Shown: piece after piece, positions 1 to 12,393 of the stretch
Numbering within the stretch: position 1 is the stretch's first letter
How the letters are laid out: every line of letters starts with the position of its first letter
Origin: Motacilla alba alba
Taxonomy: Eukaryota; Chordata; Aves; Passeriformes; Motacillidae
Reading direction: 5' to 3'
Length of the DNA: 64,000 nt
NCBI RefSeq assembly: GCF_015832195.1
Contig: NC_052026.1
Location: 16,091,013 to 16,155,012 of the forward strand
Program-made: the position numbers and the translations under genes
The notes under the pieces: model-generated
Databases searched by the model: none
What the model was told of the DNA's origin: nothing
Seen by the model: the letters and a program-made list of their open reading frames with translations, nothing else

Positions 1-1093
1 CTGCACAATTGTGAGTCTGTCTTGCAATGTCATTACTAAAAATCTTTGCTATTTTGCTTGTTATTTGTAGTCATTCTTGAAATCTCTGTAATTAGTTATA
101 GTGTGTCTAAATGTCAGTGTGTTCCATCTGATATTTGTCTCCTGGGGTTGGATTTCCCGGCTGCGTTGCTCCTCCAGTTGGCACCAGGCTGAGTAAATTC
201 AGGGATTCCATTAGTGTGGCAGCAAAATATAAAGAACAAAGAATGGTTCAGTCATTGATTTCCCATTACATTTCCATCAGATTGAAATAGTACACTTGGC
301 TATCACCACCAAAGAGACCTTGTTTTATTCTGGGTAACTCCTATTTAGATTGATTTGCCCTAAAATAGAATTTTTATAATTGCTCTTTCCTGTTCTAAGT
401 GTGCCTTCAGGGAAGAATTCCCAATGTGGGAGGAGGAACACCCACCACACCTTTATGAGAAGTTGCAGTTGAAGAGTTCAAAGCCCCTATCGGAAAGGGA
501 CATAGGAACCAAACTCCCATAAATGTGCTGAATTCCCAAGGAATGGGCACCTGCATTGTTTTGAAATAATGTTCAATTAAAATACTATCAATGAACCAAA
601 ATCTACTACTATATTTCAAATATAGCCATTGGTAGAAAAACAATTCACAACTCAGAATGAGTAGAAATATCTTTATTATTTTGTTTTGTTCCATGTATTT
701 TTGTATCAGACATTCACACTCTCTAATTTTGATTGCACTGCATAACTAGAAAACTGAACACACTGCAACTGAAAAGGAATCCAGTTTCATCACCAAAACT
801 GACTGAAACACATGAAATAGACAAACTGCAGGAAGAAAGAAAATGGAATTCAGTTCTTCTTTCAGTAGTAGTATTCTAAGGCACAGATTCCAAAATACAA
901 TATGTCACCAGCTGCATGCAACAACCACAGCAGAAACTAACCTCTGTTTGCTCCCTGCTCCCTGGAGGGCAGTGACCACTAACAGATGCACAAGAAAGAC
1001 TCTAAGAGCATTCCCCCAGCAACTTGCACAGCTCCTGGCAATCTGCAGTCTGGGGACTTCCTGAGCTGGAGGTTACATCAGCATCTTCCTGTT
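1..1093. other. Non-coding, no recognisable element
   Basis: AT-rich single-copy-looking DNA to the left of the CR1 nest. Open frames on both strands are under 100 codons, and none resembles a known protein or is flanked by convincing splice signals. I see no microsatellite or retroelement here. The stretch around 165-225 faintly recalls old amniote repeats but is too diverged to call. Confidence 0.5.
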
Positions 1094-1490
1094 TAGTAGC
1101 CCTCAATGGACCTTTCTTTCATGAATTGTCTAATCATTTTTTAAGCCTATATATATTTTGGCATACGAAACATCCTGTAGCAATGGATCCCATGACTTAA
1201 TTGTGTGTTGTGTAAAATGAGTACTTCCTTTAGTTTGCTCTCAATCTGCAGCACAACCAGATTATCTGGCGCCTTGGGGGTGCTGTGCTCAGAGAAATGA
1301 ACATTTCCACCACTGCCTGGCCATTTAAAACGTCAGTCCCAGGATTTCTGAGCGCTGTCTTTCCATGCTGAAGAGCCTTAAGACTGTTAGTGTCTCTTCC
1401 ATGGCCATTCATAGTTGACCTTTCCAAGTAGCTCTCTGCCTTTCTTGATTCTATATTGATTTTAGGAGATAGGACTGCATATCTGGGCAG
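1094..1490 (-). mobile_element. Ancient CR1 LINE fragment, 3' portion (left part of an interrupted copy)
   Basis: Read on the plus strand, this follows the reverse complement of the ancient amniote CR1 3' half in the right order. First comes the 3' untranslated part (1094-1150), then the block around the end of the reverse-transcriptase frame (1190-1250, with GTGTGTTGTGTAAAATGAG and ACTTCCTTTAG). The block with AGCTGAAGAG-like wording follows near 1365-1380, and finally TTCTATATTGATTTTAGGAG near 1450. Divergence is heavy, with many substitutions and small indels, so no coding capacity remains. The copy stops abruptly near 1490 where a younger plus-strand CR1 begins, and its more 5' part resumes near 2335. 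CR1 elements copy themselves through an RNA intermediate and are usually 5'-truncated. The family assignment comes from memory of consensus sequences. The exact subfamily is not determined. Confidence 0.8.
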
Positions 1491-2308
1491 GATGGATCGA
1501 TGGGCTGAGGCCAAACATACAAGGTTCAATCAGGGGAAGTGCCAGGTCCTGCCCTTGGGTCACAAAACCCCTTTGCAGCTCTCAAGGCTTGGGGAAGAGT
1601 GGCAGGAAAGTGCCCACTGGGAAAGGACCTGGTGGTGCTGGTTGGCAGTGGCTGGACATGAGACAGCTGTGCCCAGGTGGGCCAGAGGGGCAATGGCACC
1701 TGGCTTGGATCAAAAGCAGTATGGCCAGCAGGACCAGGGCAGTGATTGTCCCTCTGTGCTGGCACTGTGAGGCCACACCTCGAGTGCTGTGTCCTGGTCC
1801 CGTCCTGTCCTGGTCCCCCTCCATTCAGGAAGGACATTGAGGGACTGCAGTGGGTCCAGAGAAAGGAACAGAGCTGGGGAAAGGGCGGCAGCATGAGCCT
1901 GATCAGGAGTGGATGAGGGATGTGGGGGGCTCAGCTTAGAGAAAAGAAGGCTCAGGAGGGACCTTCTGGCTCTCCACAAACCACTAAGAGGAGAATGGAG
2001 CCAGGTGGGGGTCAGGCTCTGCTCCCAAGAACAAGTAACAGGATAAGAAGAAACAGCTTCAAGCTGTGCAAGGAGAGTTGCAGACTGGACATCAGGAAGA
2101 ATTTCTTCATTGAAAGGGTTGTCAAGTATTGGGATGGGCTGCCCACGGTAGTGATGGAGTCACCAATCCCAGAAGTACCCAAGAAACAACTGGACATGGC
2201 ACTCAGTGCTATGGTTTAGTTGACAAACTGGTGTTGGTCAAAGATCTTGACTCAATGATCTTGGAAGTCTTTTCCAACCTCAGTGATTGTATGACTCTGT
2301 TCTATAAA
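1491..2308 (+). mobile_element. Younger CR1 LINE, 5'-truncated, inserted into the older CR1
   Basis: This is the 3' end of a CR1 element, covering the C-terminal part of the ORF2 endonuclease/reverse-transcriptase polyprotein and the 3' untranslated tail. Recognisable steps are GGATCGATGGGCTGAGGCCA at the start, AGTGCCAGGTCCTGC (about 1539), GGCTTGGGGAAGAGTGGC (about 1587), CAGCAGGACCAGGGCAGTGA (about 1726), the LDIRKNFF-ERVVK-W peptide block (about 2085-2140), and a tail with GATCTTGGAAGTCTTTTCCA. The element ends near 2308 in a degenerate form of the octamer repeat usual for CR1 3' ends. The frame is broken: the first part is open at 1456-1770 and the last at 1920-2219. The copy is therefore dead. 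It is clearly less diverged from the consensus than the copy it interrupts. Its GC content is higher than that of the surrounding DNA. Confidence 0.93.
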
Positions 2309-2334
2309 CACAGTCATAATGTAAATGTGCCATT

Positions 2335-2500
2335 GAGTACACTGGCATACAGCAATGTTTATAGCATTTCCCATTTCCTTACTAATTATTCCCAATAATT
2401 TCTTAGCCCTTTTCACTGCACCAAAGCATTGAGGTGCAGTTTCAGAGAACTATTCATGTCCAAACACTTCTCTCAGCTTTAATTTTGACTAAAATCTTAA
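2335..2500 (-). mobile_element. Ancient CR1 LINE fragment (right part of the interrupted copy)
   Basis: This continues the minus-strand ancient CR1 after the younger insertion. On the plus strand it reads as the reverse complement of a reverse-transcriptase-coding segment further 5' in the element. Clear landmarks are TTCCTTACTAATTATTCCCA (about 2376), TTTCACTGCACC (about 2410) and TTTCAGAGAACTATTCATG (about 2440). Order and orientation agree with the left part at 1094-1490, so the two are best read as one insertion split in two. The right boundary is uncertain because similarity fades after the TCTCTCAGC block near 2475. No coding capacity remains. Confidence 0.72.
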
Positions 2501-5500
2501 AAACTAAATTAACACCAGAAAAACTGATCAACTCACTGCTCCTGATCAATTATTTTGTTCAGCTATGAATATATTAAGTAGAGAAGATTCCCAACCCAGA
2601 TGTCTAGAAGAAAGCACCAGTTCTCCTTCTGATGAAAAATGAGAAAATTTATTTCATCTCTGTTCTATGTGCTTCTCATTTTGATTTATTGTAGTATCTC
2701 CCCTACCAGCACCTGAACACAAGGCAGGTCTTCAGCCTTGGCACCGTAAAAGAAAAGCAAACTTTCCTCCAGAGTGAACACCAGTGCAAATAACTCTTTC
2801 AGCTTTTTGCTATGTCATTCTTCATGCATGTGTATTTTACACGTATATTGGCTGTGCAGCTTCTCTGGCAGAATCTCTTCTCTGGAGAAAAGAGGCTTTT
2901 TCTTGAACAATTTTATGCCTTTAGCAAGTTGTTCCTCAAAATCTTCTTAGGTCTGCCCATGGTTTTATATTTATATATGGTCTGGTTTTATATTTAACCA
3001 GTCAAGGTTATGCTCTTTTTCCACCTCCCATTTTCAGCCAGATGCTTTTTCATTTATAAAAGCCTCCTTTTGCTCTACTATTTAACTTTGCTGCTCCTTC
3101 TTGATAGTGGTATATATTTACTCAAAGCCTCTAAAATAGCATAACAGCCCTAAGAAATATTTACAAGCACTACCACTAACTCAGTCTATAATACAGTTAT
3201 ATATATATACATTGCTTTGAAACATGCTTTTTAATGTAATGAAAGTATAAACAAGGCATTCTCTTGCTTGTACTAGAAAAATAGCATTGTTATTAATTTG
3301 GGAGGGGTTTTAACATTGCAACTACCTAACAAGAGGATTAGAGACCTGAGGCAAATATCACCAGGAGTGGAAACTCTCACATCCAGCATATTTATTCCCT
3401 GAGACTCCGTAAATGAAAACAAGGTGCCTTCTCTCATCTTCTTTGGTGAATTATTGATTAGCTCTGCCTTAGAAGTGCCCATTTCTCTCCACTGATTGCA
3501 GGGGGAGTTTGGATAATGAGCTCTTACATTGACACCTGTGTTGTAGGTATTTAAAACTGGCCAGCATAAATCCTGCCAAGAGGAAACTCGGTTTGACTCT
3601 TTGCTACCCACTCTGTGCTGGCAAGGAAGATGACACAGTGTGGGAGAAGTAGCATTCTGTCTCTTCTATTAGAAGATAATTCTGTACGTGGAGTGATGGT
3701 CTGTATCTTTTCAGATATTTAAAAAACGTTGCAACCAGATTTAAGTCAGTTGGCTGCTGGACAGCCACCTGAAATAAAGGCCTGGTATTGCAGAGAGCCC
3801 AGAACAATGTTTCAACAATAGATGGATTTTCAGCCTGTTAGGTGGAAAGACAGTAGTGATTATTTATTTTAGAAGTGTAGAGCCTGGGTTCCTTGATCCT
3901 CATGATTTTCAGATATACAGCCGGGTCAGAAGACTAAATTTACTGCCACTGATGTGGAATTTATATTTCCACCTGTGGTCACAGCATTTATTCTCACTCT
4001 TCTCATTGTGTTGGGAAGTGGTCATTGGCCCTTGGTCATTCCCAGCTTCTTAGCTAAGGAATGTAAAACTACAGTCAGCAGGTTCTCTGCCAGTTTTTTC
4101 CAGCTGTAACTCTAACTGGAGCTGCTTTTGGCACTGACCTTTTCCATTACTTGCAAACAAGGTCAGCATTTTTTGTGGTCCTTTTACATTACTCTCCTAC
4201 AGATCACTGTGCCTGTGGTTTTTCCCTTTAACGTCTGTCATGTTGGCAACAACTGTGCTCTTGGAGCCCAAGAATGGAAGTCTTGCAACTAGTGAAATTG
4301 AGAAATATATCTTTCTTTTGTGGCCACTTTCCAGATACACTTCAAAGACAGGTCTCCTCAGGCTTCTACCATCAGAGACTTTGAGCACCTATGGAGAGTC
4401 ATAGAAGCTGAAGGTTGCTATAGAAATTGCTGTATTAACTACTGTCCCATGGATTGCATCCTCTGTTAGATCCCAATTCTCCTCAAATTGAAAGCAGTGG
4501 CTGAACTGCAGTAGTATTTATTTGTGGGGAAGGGTAAGATTCACAGGAAACCCTGGACAAGCTTGTAAATAATTTCTCTGAGGTAAATGAAATATGTCAT
4601 TTGTCCTTAATGATCTCTCTCTGCCAGCACAGAAAGACAAGAAAATAAAGCATTTTGCAACATATCGGTGGAAGTGAAGAAATTTTCTTGTCATCCTCAA
4701 CAGAATACAAGAGAACAAAATACACAAAATATAACAGAACTGCTCCAGGTGCTAGCAGGTTCCAGCTGTCATTGAAAGTTTCTCATGATCTGGAAGGCTT
4801 AGGAGGCACATTGAAGACATTTAACTTCTGTAAGTATCTGAATCCTTTTACCTCTGCAGTTCAACTCTCATTTTTAGTCTAGATGATTCCATGGAAACAT
4901 CACCGTGCATTTGCTCATTGTTCTGCTTTTCCAGCATACCCAGTCCAGAGTCTCTCAATCATACATGTTCTCTCTCAAATATTATGTTCTCTCTTCTACA
5001 CACGCCCACCATAACATTAAAGCCCAGCATCCAGTGCCTGCAGTTCCTGCTCTTCTCTCACAGCATCATTCACATCAAACACAGGCAGCAAAGCGGGAGG
5101 CACAGGCACATAAAACAGGTCAAGAGAGGAATGAAGAAGACCTTAGAAGTCTATAAAATGCCTGATAATACTGCCATTAAATAATATTGTGGTATTAATT
5201 GCAACAGTTTCACACGTTTGAAAAACAATTTGGGCACAAAGTTTAGTGCAAATGTATTCTGCCTCAGATTGGGTTTTGCGTATGCATGACTTTGAAGTAT
5301 TTAACATTTAGCAAACTTTTATTGCAATTACAATGGGGACACTGAGTCAGTATTTGCATCTTTAACAGATCAAATCCAAATTCCCAATATGAACATTTTC
5401 CACACTATTTCAGATAATTTCAGGATTTCTATCCCATTCCTTAAACGCACTGGTATCATACAGCCTTCCCTAAAGTGGTCCATGAACTTCCAGTCATTAC

Positions 5501-8500
5501 CATTTGCTAATATCATCTGGACAAGGTCAAACCACCCCAATATTTTACCATGTGGGGACTCTTATTGCTGATCTTCTCTCAGAGCAAGCAAGCTAAATTC
5601 AGAAGTTGGATGAAATCCAAATCTTTCCAGTTTTAAATAAACTTTTCTGGTTTGCCATGTTATTCAATAAAATGTTCCCAAAACAATGGTTTTGTAAGGT
5701 ATAAACAAGTTACGCATTTAAATAATTAAGTTTGAATGGAGGAACAGAGAATACGTGAAAGGGTCATGTCTTAAGTCAATCAAACTAAGACTAATCCTTA
5801 ATTTTAATGCTCAGAGAAACTCCCAGCCTCTAAACAAGATCAAAGTCCAATTATGCTACATGATCTGAAGGGTCTCTGCCCTTTACAGTTTAGAGTTCTG
5901 TAACTGGCAGAAGTACAAGGATAAACCAACTAAAATCTTACACATTGCCTGCCCTTGTAGAATAATTTATTATCAAGATTTTCTCTCCTTATTTTCCCAT
6001 TCTCCTTTTTGAGCCAATTGAGAAAGCTGGGGGTTGCAGGGGGGGACATGGGGCTGAAGAATACCTCTGGCTGCTCCTTTTATCCCCACAGAGCAGCCAG
6101 GTACTTCCACTGGACTTTGTCCAATGTCAAAGAAGCCATAGGGCTATTTAGACATTTTCTGAATAATAAGCCATTAGTTTGGAGTTTTTATTGTAGAAAT
6201 AAGAAGATAACAACCTCCCAAGAACCTCGTCTCCCCATCCCATCAAACTGCCTGCTCTTAAAACATGGGAGACTGGCAGTGCCAAGCCACAGCCAAAGCA
6301 TTCAAGGCAGAAATAATGGAAGTGAAGATTAGATGACATTAGCATTTTATGAATATTTTGTGATGTAGCATTTCTTAAGCACGTCTTTCGATTGTATCAT
6401 CAATGGAATCAGAACCTTTTCTGTTTGCAAATAAAGACAATTTACCCCGGTGGAACAAGCTACATAAATTTTTATGTACAACAGAAGAACCACATAAAGG
6501 ACCTAAATTGGCCTTACACAACCTAAGGTGCTGTGCTGGCAGTTTGCACAGAGCATCGCTGCAGGGCAAATTTCAGCTGTGGTATGTATTTGCCTATCCT
6601 GCATCTAAGGATCTGGGCAAAGCATCCTGCACACAAATATGTACCTCAGGAAAGAGAAGAGGGAGAAAAGTGCTAGTTCCTCTTAATGCATGCAGCAGTC
6701 ATTTGGGAAAACCCCCAAGGACTCTGCTCTGAAAATTATTGGGCAAACGTGTCTGAGAATGTACATTTCAAGAGTGACATTAGAAGTGAAACTGCATCCA
6801 TCAAAAGGAACTGGTTTCCTGTTTCTACTTTTCTTGCCTTTCATTTTTCAGATGTGTAAGCTAGATAATGAAAAGACATTCCAGACCATTTTAGGTATTG
6901 CTAGGATGAGGTAAGGTTGTTATCTGTTTGAAAGATAATAATTTTTCATTGTCTGCTGGAATGAACGGGTAGCAACTTTTTTGCTTTCCCCTCACATCCA
7001 CCTGACGTAAAAATCTTAACATTCTCCAAAGAGCATTCTCCATTCTCCAAATGGAATTCAGCTGGGATTGGTGACTATAGCTATGCTTTTCCTTGAAAAC
7101 TTATTAGAGTGTGCAAATTTTAAGTTATTTTCATGTAGTTTCATATTTTTGTTCTGTTTTGCACCTGTGGAGCGCAAACTAAAAACAACAGCTTCATCTC
7201 ATCATAAATTTCTTAATTATCTAGGCCACCCTCTAACCAGTCTTTTTAACCAACAAATCTTTCAGAATGCAAACTAAACTCACTAAACTCAGCAAACCAG
7301 CCCACTGACACTGGGTCTTGCAAATAAATCTCTGTTACAGTCAACAGGCAACTGAACCAATTTCATTTAGTGAGATGTAAAAACTCTTCATTCTGGAATA
7401 TTAAAAACCATTATGTAAGCTAAATTCACACTCATTTCACAGCATCAGCATTCCTAATGAAGTCTGTTGTATAGAAAACAACATGACTGCTAATTTTCAT
7501 GAAAAATCCAACCACCACTGTAATGTATTAGTAAAGAAACACCCTCTTCTCTGAGGAATGACAACTCACCTCATCCCTCAAACTACTCTCATGTGAATTT
7601 CTCAAACTGTTTTCAGAGCTGAATTGTACTTTTCGAGCCCTAAAATTTACATAGACTCATTTTTCAGGGAAAATGTATTTGTGGATTAATGAGACCAAGG
7701 CTGGCTGCATCAGGCTTTGAGTGAAATGGATATGCCATGTGCAATCTAATATTTCTCATACCAGAATGAGGCCACTGGATTTAACCACACTTGCATCATG
7801 CAGCATTATGGAGAAAACAGCTTTTGTCAAGTCAGCAGTTTTTAACTGATCTCAAAAGATTGGGGGTTTTGCAGTTAATATAATAGTTGATACAAGAACA
7901 AAGATGAAACTTATTAAAAATAGAAACCTGTGTAAATATTTCTAAAACCCAAATTTAAATTGGGCAGATTGCCATAAGTTCTCATTGACTGCAATGGGAA
8001 AGACAAATGATTTTCTTGGAAATGTGCCATTTATTAAGCGGCCCAATTCTGGGATTCTCTTTGGACTTCTGAAAGTGTCTTATGTCCTTTCACAGTGCAA
8101 GGTCAGAGCTCTGATCAGCTCCTAACACAGTTAATAAAATCTCACCCAGTGAGTCTTACATCAAACCTAAAAACCCCATCAGTGTTCCAGGGAATCGCTT
8201 GAGCAAATAGGCATGGATCTGCAACATGAAAAGCCGCGAATGTTTTCAAGCCCTCATTTCAAGGTACGGTCCTCATGAGCTGTTGTGTAGCTACACAGCA
8301 GCCCTGCCCTTCTCTTCCCATATTCAACATTACAAAATGCTCCTCAGCCCAAGTCCTGGGCTTCCAGCTGACCGTTATGCAGTACAGATTGCCTGGAAAC
8401 AGTGTGACACAGCAATGAGCTACAGAGCTGTCCCTTAGCAAGTGCAAAATTAATAAATATTATACTTGGCAGGATTTTTAGTTCATTCTCACTGGCCTCA

Positions 8501-9078
8501 GCTCTGCCTCAGGACTGGCACAGATCTTTGCACCTGCATCCAGTCAACTTACAGCAGCGCAGATCTGGCACAACACAGTTTTGCTAAGTATTGCTAAATT
8601 ACACAACATGCATTTATTTGAATCCATTTGTCATTACGCAAACAGCCACCTTTTGGAACAGCCCTTGCAGCATGACTCCGCCATCTCACAGATTTTCTCA
8701 GGACAAAAAAGTAAAAATAATACATCCTCTGCAATTTTTGCACAGGGATCTGCTTTGGCATGGCACTTCCTTCCCCTGTCCCTGCCAAATGTCAGAAAAG
8801 TTTGGAGAGAGAACATTTCATTCTTTGCCATAAAAACAAAGCAACACAAAAATAAAGGAGCAGTAAAGGGAGAAGCTTGCTATCCTCCTACCTAGAGCAC
8901 ACTGTGATGAGGAGCAGTTGGCTGCAGCACAGCCTCCCAAATGTGGGACAGCTTTCCCAGCACAAATGTGTAACCCTAAAGAGACTTCTACAAGGAGTAA
9001 GCCATGGTGGTTTTATTATTATTTATCTTTTCTTTTACTAAGATGCTTTGCTCTTTTTGAGTTCACATGCTGACACCT
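2501..9078. other. Non-coding DNA without recognised genes
   Basis: AT-rich and CpG-poor. The longest open frames (for example 3273-3611 on minus, 6009-6332 and 6403-6732 on plus) are about 105-112 codons, match no family I know and show no consistent splice framing, so I treat them as chance. A short (TA)n run sits near 3196-3210. Around 7960-8060 there is wording typical of old amniote repeats (CATTGACTGCAATGGGA, then GGCCCAATTCTGGGATTC), too short to assign. I see no other feature. Confidence 0.5.
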
Positions 9079-9116
9079 GAAAAAAAAAACAAAACAAAAA
9101 CAAACAACAAACCAAC
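9079..9116 (+). repeat. A-rich simple repeat
   Basis: A run of ten A followed by (AAAAC)- and (AAAC)-like units. It could be an eroded poly(A) or plain low-complexity DNA. Nothing recognisable lies immediately 5' of it to suggest a retroposed copy. Confidence 0.8.
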
Positions 9117-10650
9117 CTTAGAAACAACCACTGGGTTTATATTTCCTCTTCTTTTCAAAGTCACTAATGTAAAGAACAGCATCCCTCTGGCCTGCAGGCA
9201 CCTCTCCAGCCGGCAATTACAATTGAAAAGAATTACAGCTGCAATCTAGCTGAAGAAATTGTCTTATCTGCTCCATGAATGCACCCTTGGGAGAATTCTT
9301 AAATGCTGTTTTATATCCCAGGAGAAGAGTAACGTAGAGACAATGATGAAAAAGGCATCTGTTTCAGATGTGTGTACTTCTAACCATGAACACTGGCCGT
9401 GTGATCTACGCCTGTGGATAGTATGACTGTGCTGCTCATTAAAATTTTATCATAGGTTGCTCCGTATCTTATTCACTGTGTGGAAGCTCAACTGAGACCC
9501 AAACACAGTCAGCCCAGAACCTCAGAATAGGTGTTTAAAAATGGTGGAAGGATAGGCCATAAAATTTCTCCCATTTATGAAGAAAGAAGAAAGTCTTTAA
9601 ATTTATTTGAGTGCTGCCATCTATGTCTTCCTGTATGAAAGTAGCACAGGTAGTATTTCACCAATATGGACTCTCCCAATGACAAGTAAGATAGGAGATA
9701 CATTCTGAAAATAAGTTTCAAAGAAACTGATCTTGAAAATCTTCAAAAGAATTTTTCACTAACAACTCTCTTTGCAAAATACATCTCTATTTTTGTAAAG
9801 AAAGGTAAAACAGAGCCAGTCTGGAAGGAATGAAAATTTTCAGGCTTCTCTCTGGAGTGGCACAAGTTCAACAAAGTCTTCTGATAGAGTCATCTTCCAG
9901 CATTTCTTCCCTGTTGCTTGGTTCCTGCTCCTTGTGCTTGTACCTGCAACCGAGACCTCCTTGTCCTTAAAGCAATTACCCCAATCATGATTCAGCCACA
10001 TCTGAATAGCAACTTGAAATCGTTTCAAAATTAGCATTCTTCACTTAGTCCACCCAACTTTAATAAATCTTAGGGCAGATTTAGCTGGCTTAATCTCAAA
10101 GTCAGAAAGAAAACTGAGAGAAACAGTTTCAATACTTGTTTTCTCTGAGAGGTTCTAAAAAACCAGAGTGAGGTCCCAAGGTATTTGCTCATATCCAGTT
10201 AGTCAGTGGTTAGTCAGCCAAAACATAATAAAGCAAGGTGGCATTTTCTGTTTCATTTGTCATAGACTTGGGCATAAAGATGGAAGTAATTTGTTCTTCA
10301 AACAACCCCACCGATGTAAGCAGAGAGACCGGTTTTACACACATCATCTTCCAAAACACAAACTCTAAATCATGTCTCATCCCAGCCCCCAAAAGGCTTG
10401 GAGAAACAAGAGCACTCCCATTACATACCCACCTCCAAACCCACACGTCTGCTCAGTGCTGCTAATGATCTTCAAAGGCGTGGATTGAGAATAAGTCTAG
10501 ACATGCCAGAAAAGCAGTCCTGGGAAGCTGAGTGCTAAGAGTTGGCAAGAACTGATTAAATGAATAAACTGTTTTGAGGTGCAGTGAGCACCTGCATCAT
10601 TCTTGTCTTCAGTTGATGACATTAGTGCTCATACTTCTTCGAAATCAGTT
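9117..10650. other. Non-coding, nothing recognised
   Basis: AT-rich sequence with only short open frames on either strand (at most about 80 codons). I see no retroelement, no tandem repeat and no promoter-like GC-rich block. It ends at the first copy of the ATT-bearing unit. Confidence 0.45.
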
Positions 10651-10675
10651 ATGTACACACAAAGAAATGCAATGA

Positions 10676-10739
<64 letters not shown>

Positions 10740-10811
10740 CTGCACTTAAAACAGTCGATTTTCAATGGTTTTGAGAGACAGTCAAATTACACATTTCTAT
10801 AAACAATACAA
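10651..10811. repeat. ATT-bearing repeat unit, copy 1
   Basis: The unit starts with ATGTACACACAAAGAAATGC, runs into about 20 ATT triplets (10676-10737), and continues with CTGCACTTAAAACAGTCG, ATTTTCAATGG and a segment ending AAACAATACAA. The same left flank, triplet run and right flank recur at 12304-12468 in the same orientation. By eye the flanks agree at roughly 85 percent or better, apart from a small indel in the right flank. Similarity stops within a few bases outside the unit on both sides. It is therefore more than a bare microsatellite. I do not recognise the family. Confidence 0.85.
10676..10737. repeat. (ATT)n microsatellite, about 20 units
   Basis: An uninterrupted trinucleotide run of about 62 bases inside copy 1 of the repeat unit. 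A run this pure and long is expected to be polymorphic. Confidence 0.97.
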
Positions 10812-11589
10812 TAATTCAGGACTGAGAAGGTTTATTGCAAACCAGGCCTGGCCTAGGGCCTCTCAGAAGATACTGGCCCCTCTATCACCCACCGAAGGCA
10901 CAGGTTGAGAAGAAAACAGACCTGTGTCTGCTCTGTGCCATGAAAAACACAGCAGAGATGCCCTCGCTGGCATCAGCCCCTGCTGAGCCCTGTTGTGGGG
11001 ATTGAACCCCAAAAGCTGTATGAGTTTGATGCTGTGCCCAAGCTAATTAATGAGCCTGTGTGCAGAGCTTATTTATTAGCCTACTTTCAGTCCTGCGCTG
11101 ACTCAGCTTTGTAGTTCACTTCCATTTGTGGCATCTGCATGAACTCTGCTGTTGAGGGCACCTCTTCCAGTACATCCCACTTCTCACATGTGTCTGTGTC
11201 CCACATGATACCCCAGAGGAACTGGTGCAAATGCAATGGAATGCTTTTTTTGAAGATATATTATACAGGGCTTTTACATTCACTATTTACTAAACAAATG
11301 CTACATATACAAGGAGCAGAGCTCTGTACCTTTGATGAATGAGAAGTATTTTCTAAAAATTATGCCTCTGTATTTTAAAACAGAAAGTATAATTCCCTGT
11401 TGCTTTCTGCTACTGTTCTTGCTTTAATGTACATTCCCTGCCTGAGTTTTCACTTAAATATTTTTGGGAAAATGATGACATGAATTCACCCTGATATTAA
11501 CACTGCCATTTTTGTCACAAATAACCAAAGACTATTGGTTTGAGCCACTGGGCTACAATTCAGAATATATCAGATTATTTTCAAACTCC
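10812..11589. other. Non-coding spacer between the two ATT-bearing units
   Basis: No gene recognised. At 11041-11110 there is a compact stretch with TAATTAATGAG, TTATTTATTAG and then GCGCTGACTCAGC, a near-palindromic Maf/AP-1-like site (11096-11108). It is a candidate regulatory patch by motif content only. The rest is unremarkable. Confidence 0.4.
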
Positions 11590-11715
11590 ACAACATAATT
11601 CTTGTATGACCAAGAGGAATCTACAATCTCTTTGTGCCTGTCTTTCCATCCATAAAATAATGAAATAACGTTCCCTTGTCCTGTCTGTGTTGCCTTTTTC
11701 TTGAGGGATGATACA
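11590..11715 (+). mobile_element. Degenerate MIR-type SINE fragment
   Basis: The order CTTGTATGACCAAG, then AATCTCTTTGTGCCTG, TCTTTCCATCCATAAAATAA and TGAAATAACGTTCC follows the conserved MIR core and 3' portion (the usual 'cttaatctctctgtgcctcagtt...cccatctgtaaaatg' wording). MIRs are tRNA-derived SINEs mobilised by L2-type LINEs early in amniote history. The A and B boxes are not recognisable, so this is an inactive relic. Possible extension to about 11760 is too diverged to include. Confidence 0.65.
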
Positions 11716-12303
11716 GCACCTATTTTAACAGGTCTCAGGTACTGTAAGTAGAGTTTCTCTAGTGGGTAAGAGCCACACAAAACACGAAAAAAATTCTTCC
11801 CAATGGCCTTTAGTAGATATTTTTCACCACGGTATTATGAAAAAAAATATAAAGCCAGCCAGTGCATTAGGTTTTCTTGAATTAAACTGACAACCCTGGA
11901 ACTCACTCATTAAAATGACATGCTGTTATTTTTGAATAACCATCCAAAATTATATTATTAAAAAACTCTGCATTGCAAATACTTGTCAGGACTGAATTCA
12001 TTGTCCAGCTCCACAAAGACAGCAGATAAGACACAGCAGATAAGAAAACTGAAACTGTGGATAGAATATTGATTTTGAAACACAGGAAGAAACAAGACAA
12101 AATGTGATATAGTGTCTTAGCAAGAAAGCAGACACACAGATATCTCTACATCTTCCAACAAAAGAGAGTCAAAGTTTGTTTGTATGGATTCATTTAGTCT
12201 TCCCAATATCCTGTTCAGAAGTGTTTCCTAAGGGCTACATGTTACCACACCTAACCTCTTACACTGGGCATATGATAGGCAGTCCTTGAGGTGACATCCA
12301 TTT
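11716..12303. other. Non-coding, nothing recognised
   Basis: AT-rich single-copy-looking sequence up to the second ATT-bearing unit. Open frames are at most about 75 codons. I see no element or motif cluster. Confidence 0.4.
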
Positions 12304-12331
12304 GTGTACACACAAAGAAATCCAATGAGGA

Positions 12332-12393
<62 letters not shown>

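Noticed and set aside
165..225. Faint resemblance to an old amniote interspersed repeat
   Set aside because: Too few matching words to distinguish from chance.
1526..1894. Minus-strand open frame of 122 codons
   Set aside because: Antisense shadow of the plus-strand CR1 element.
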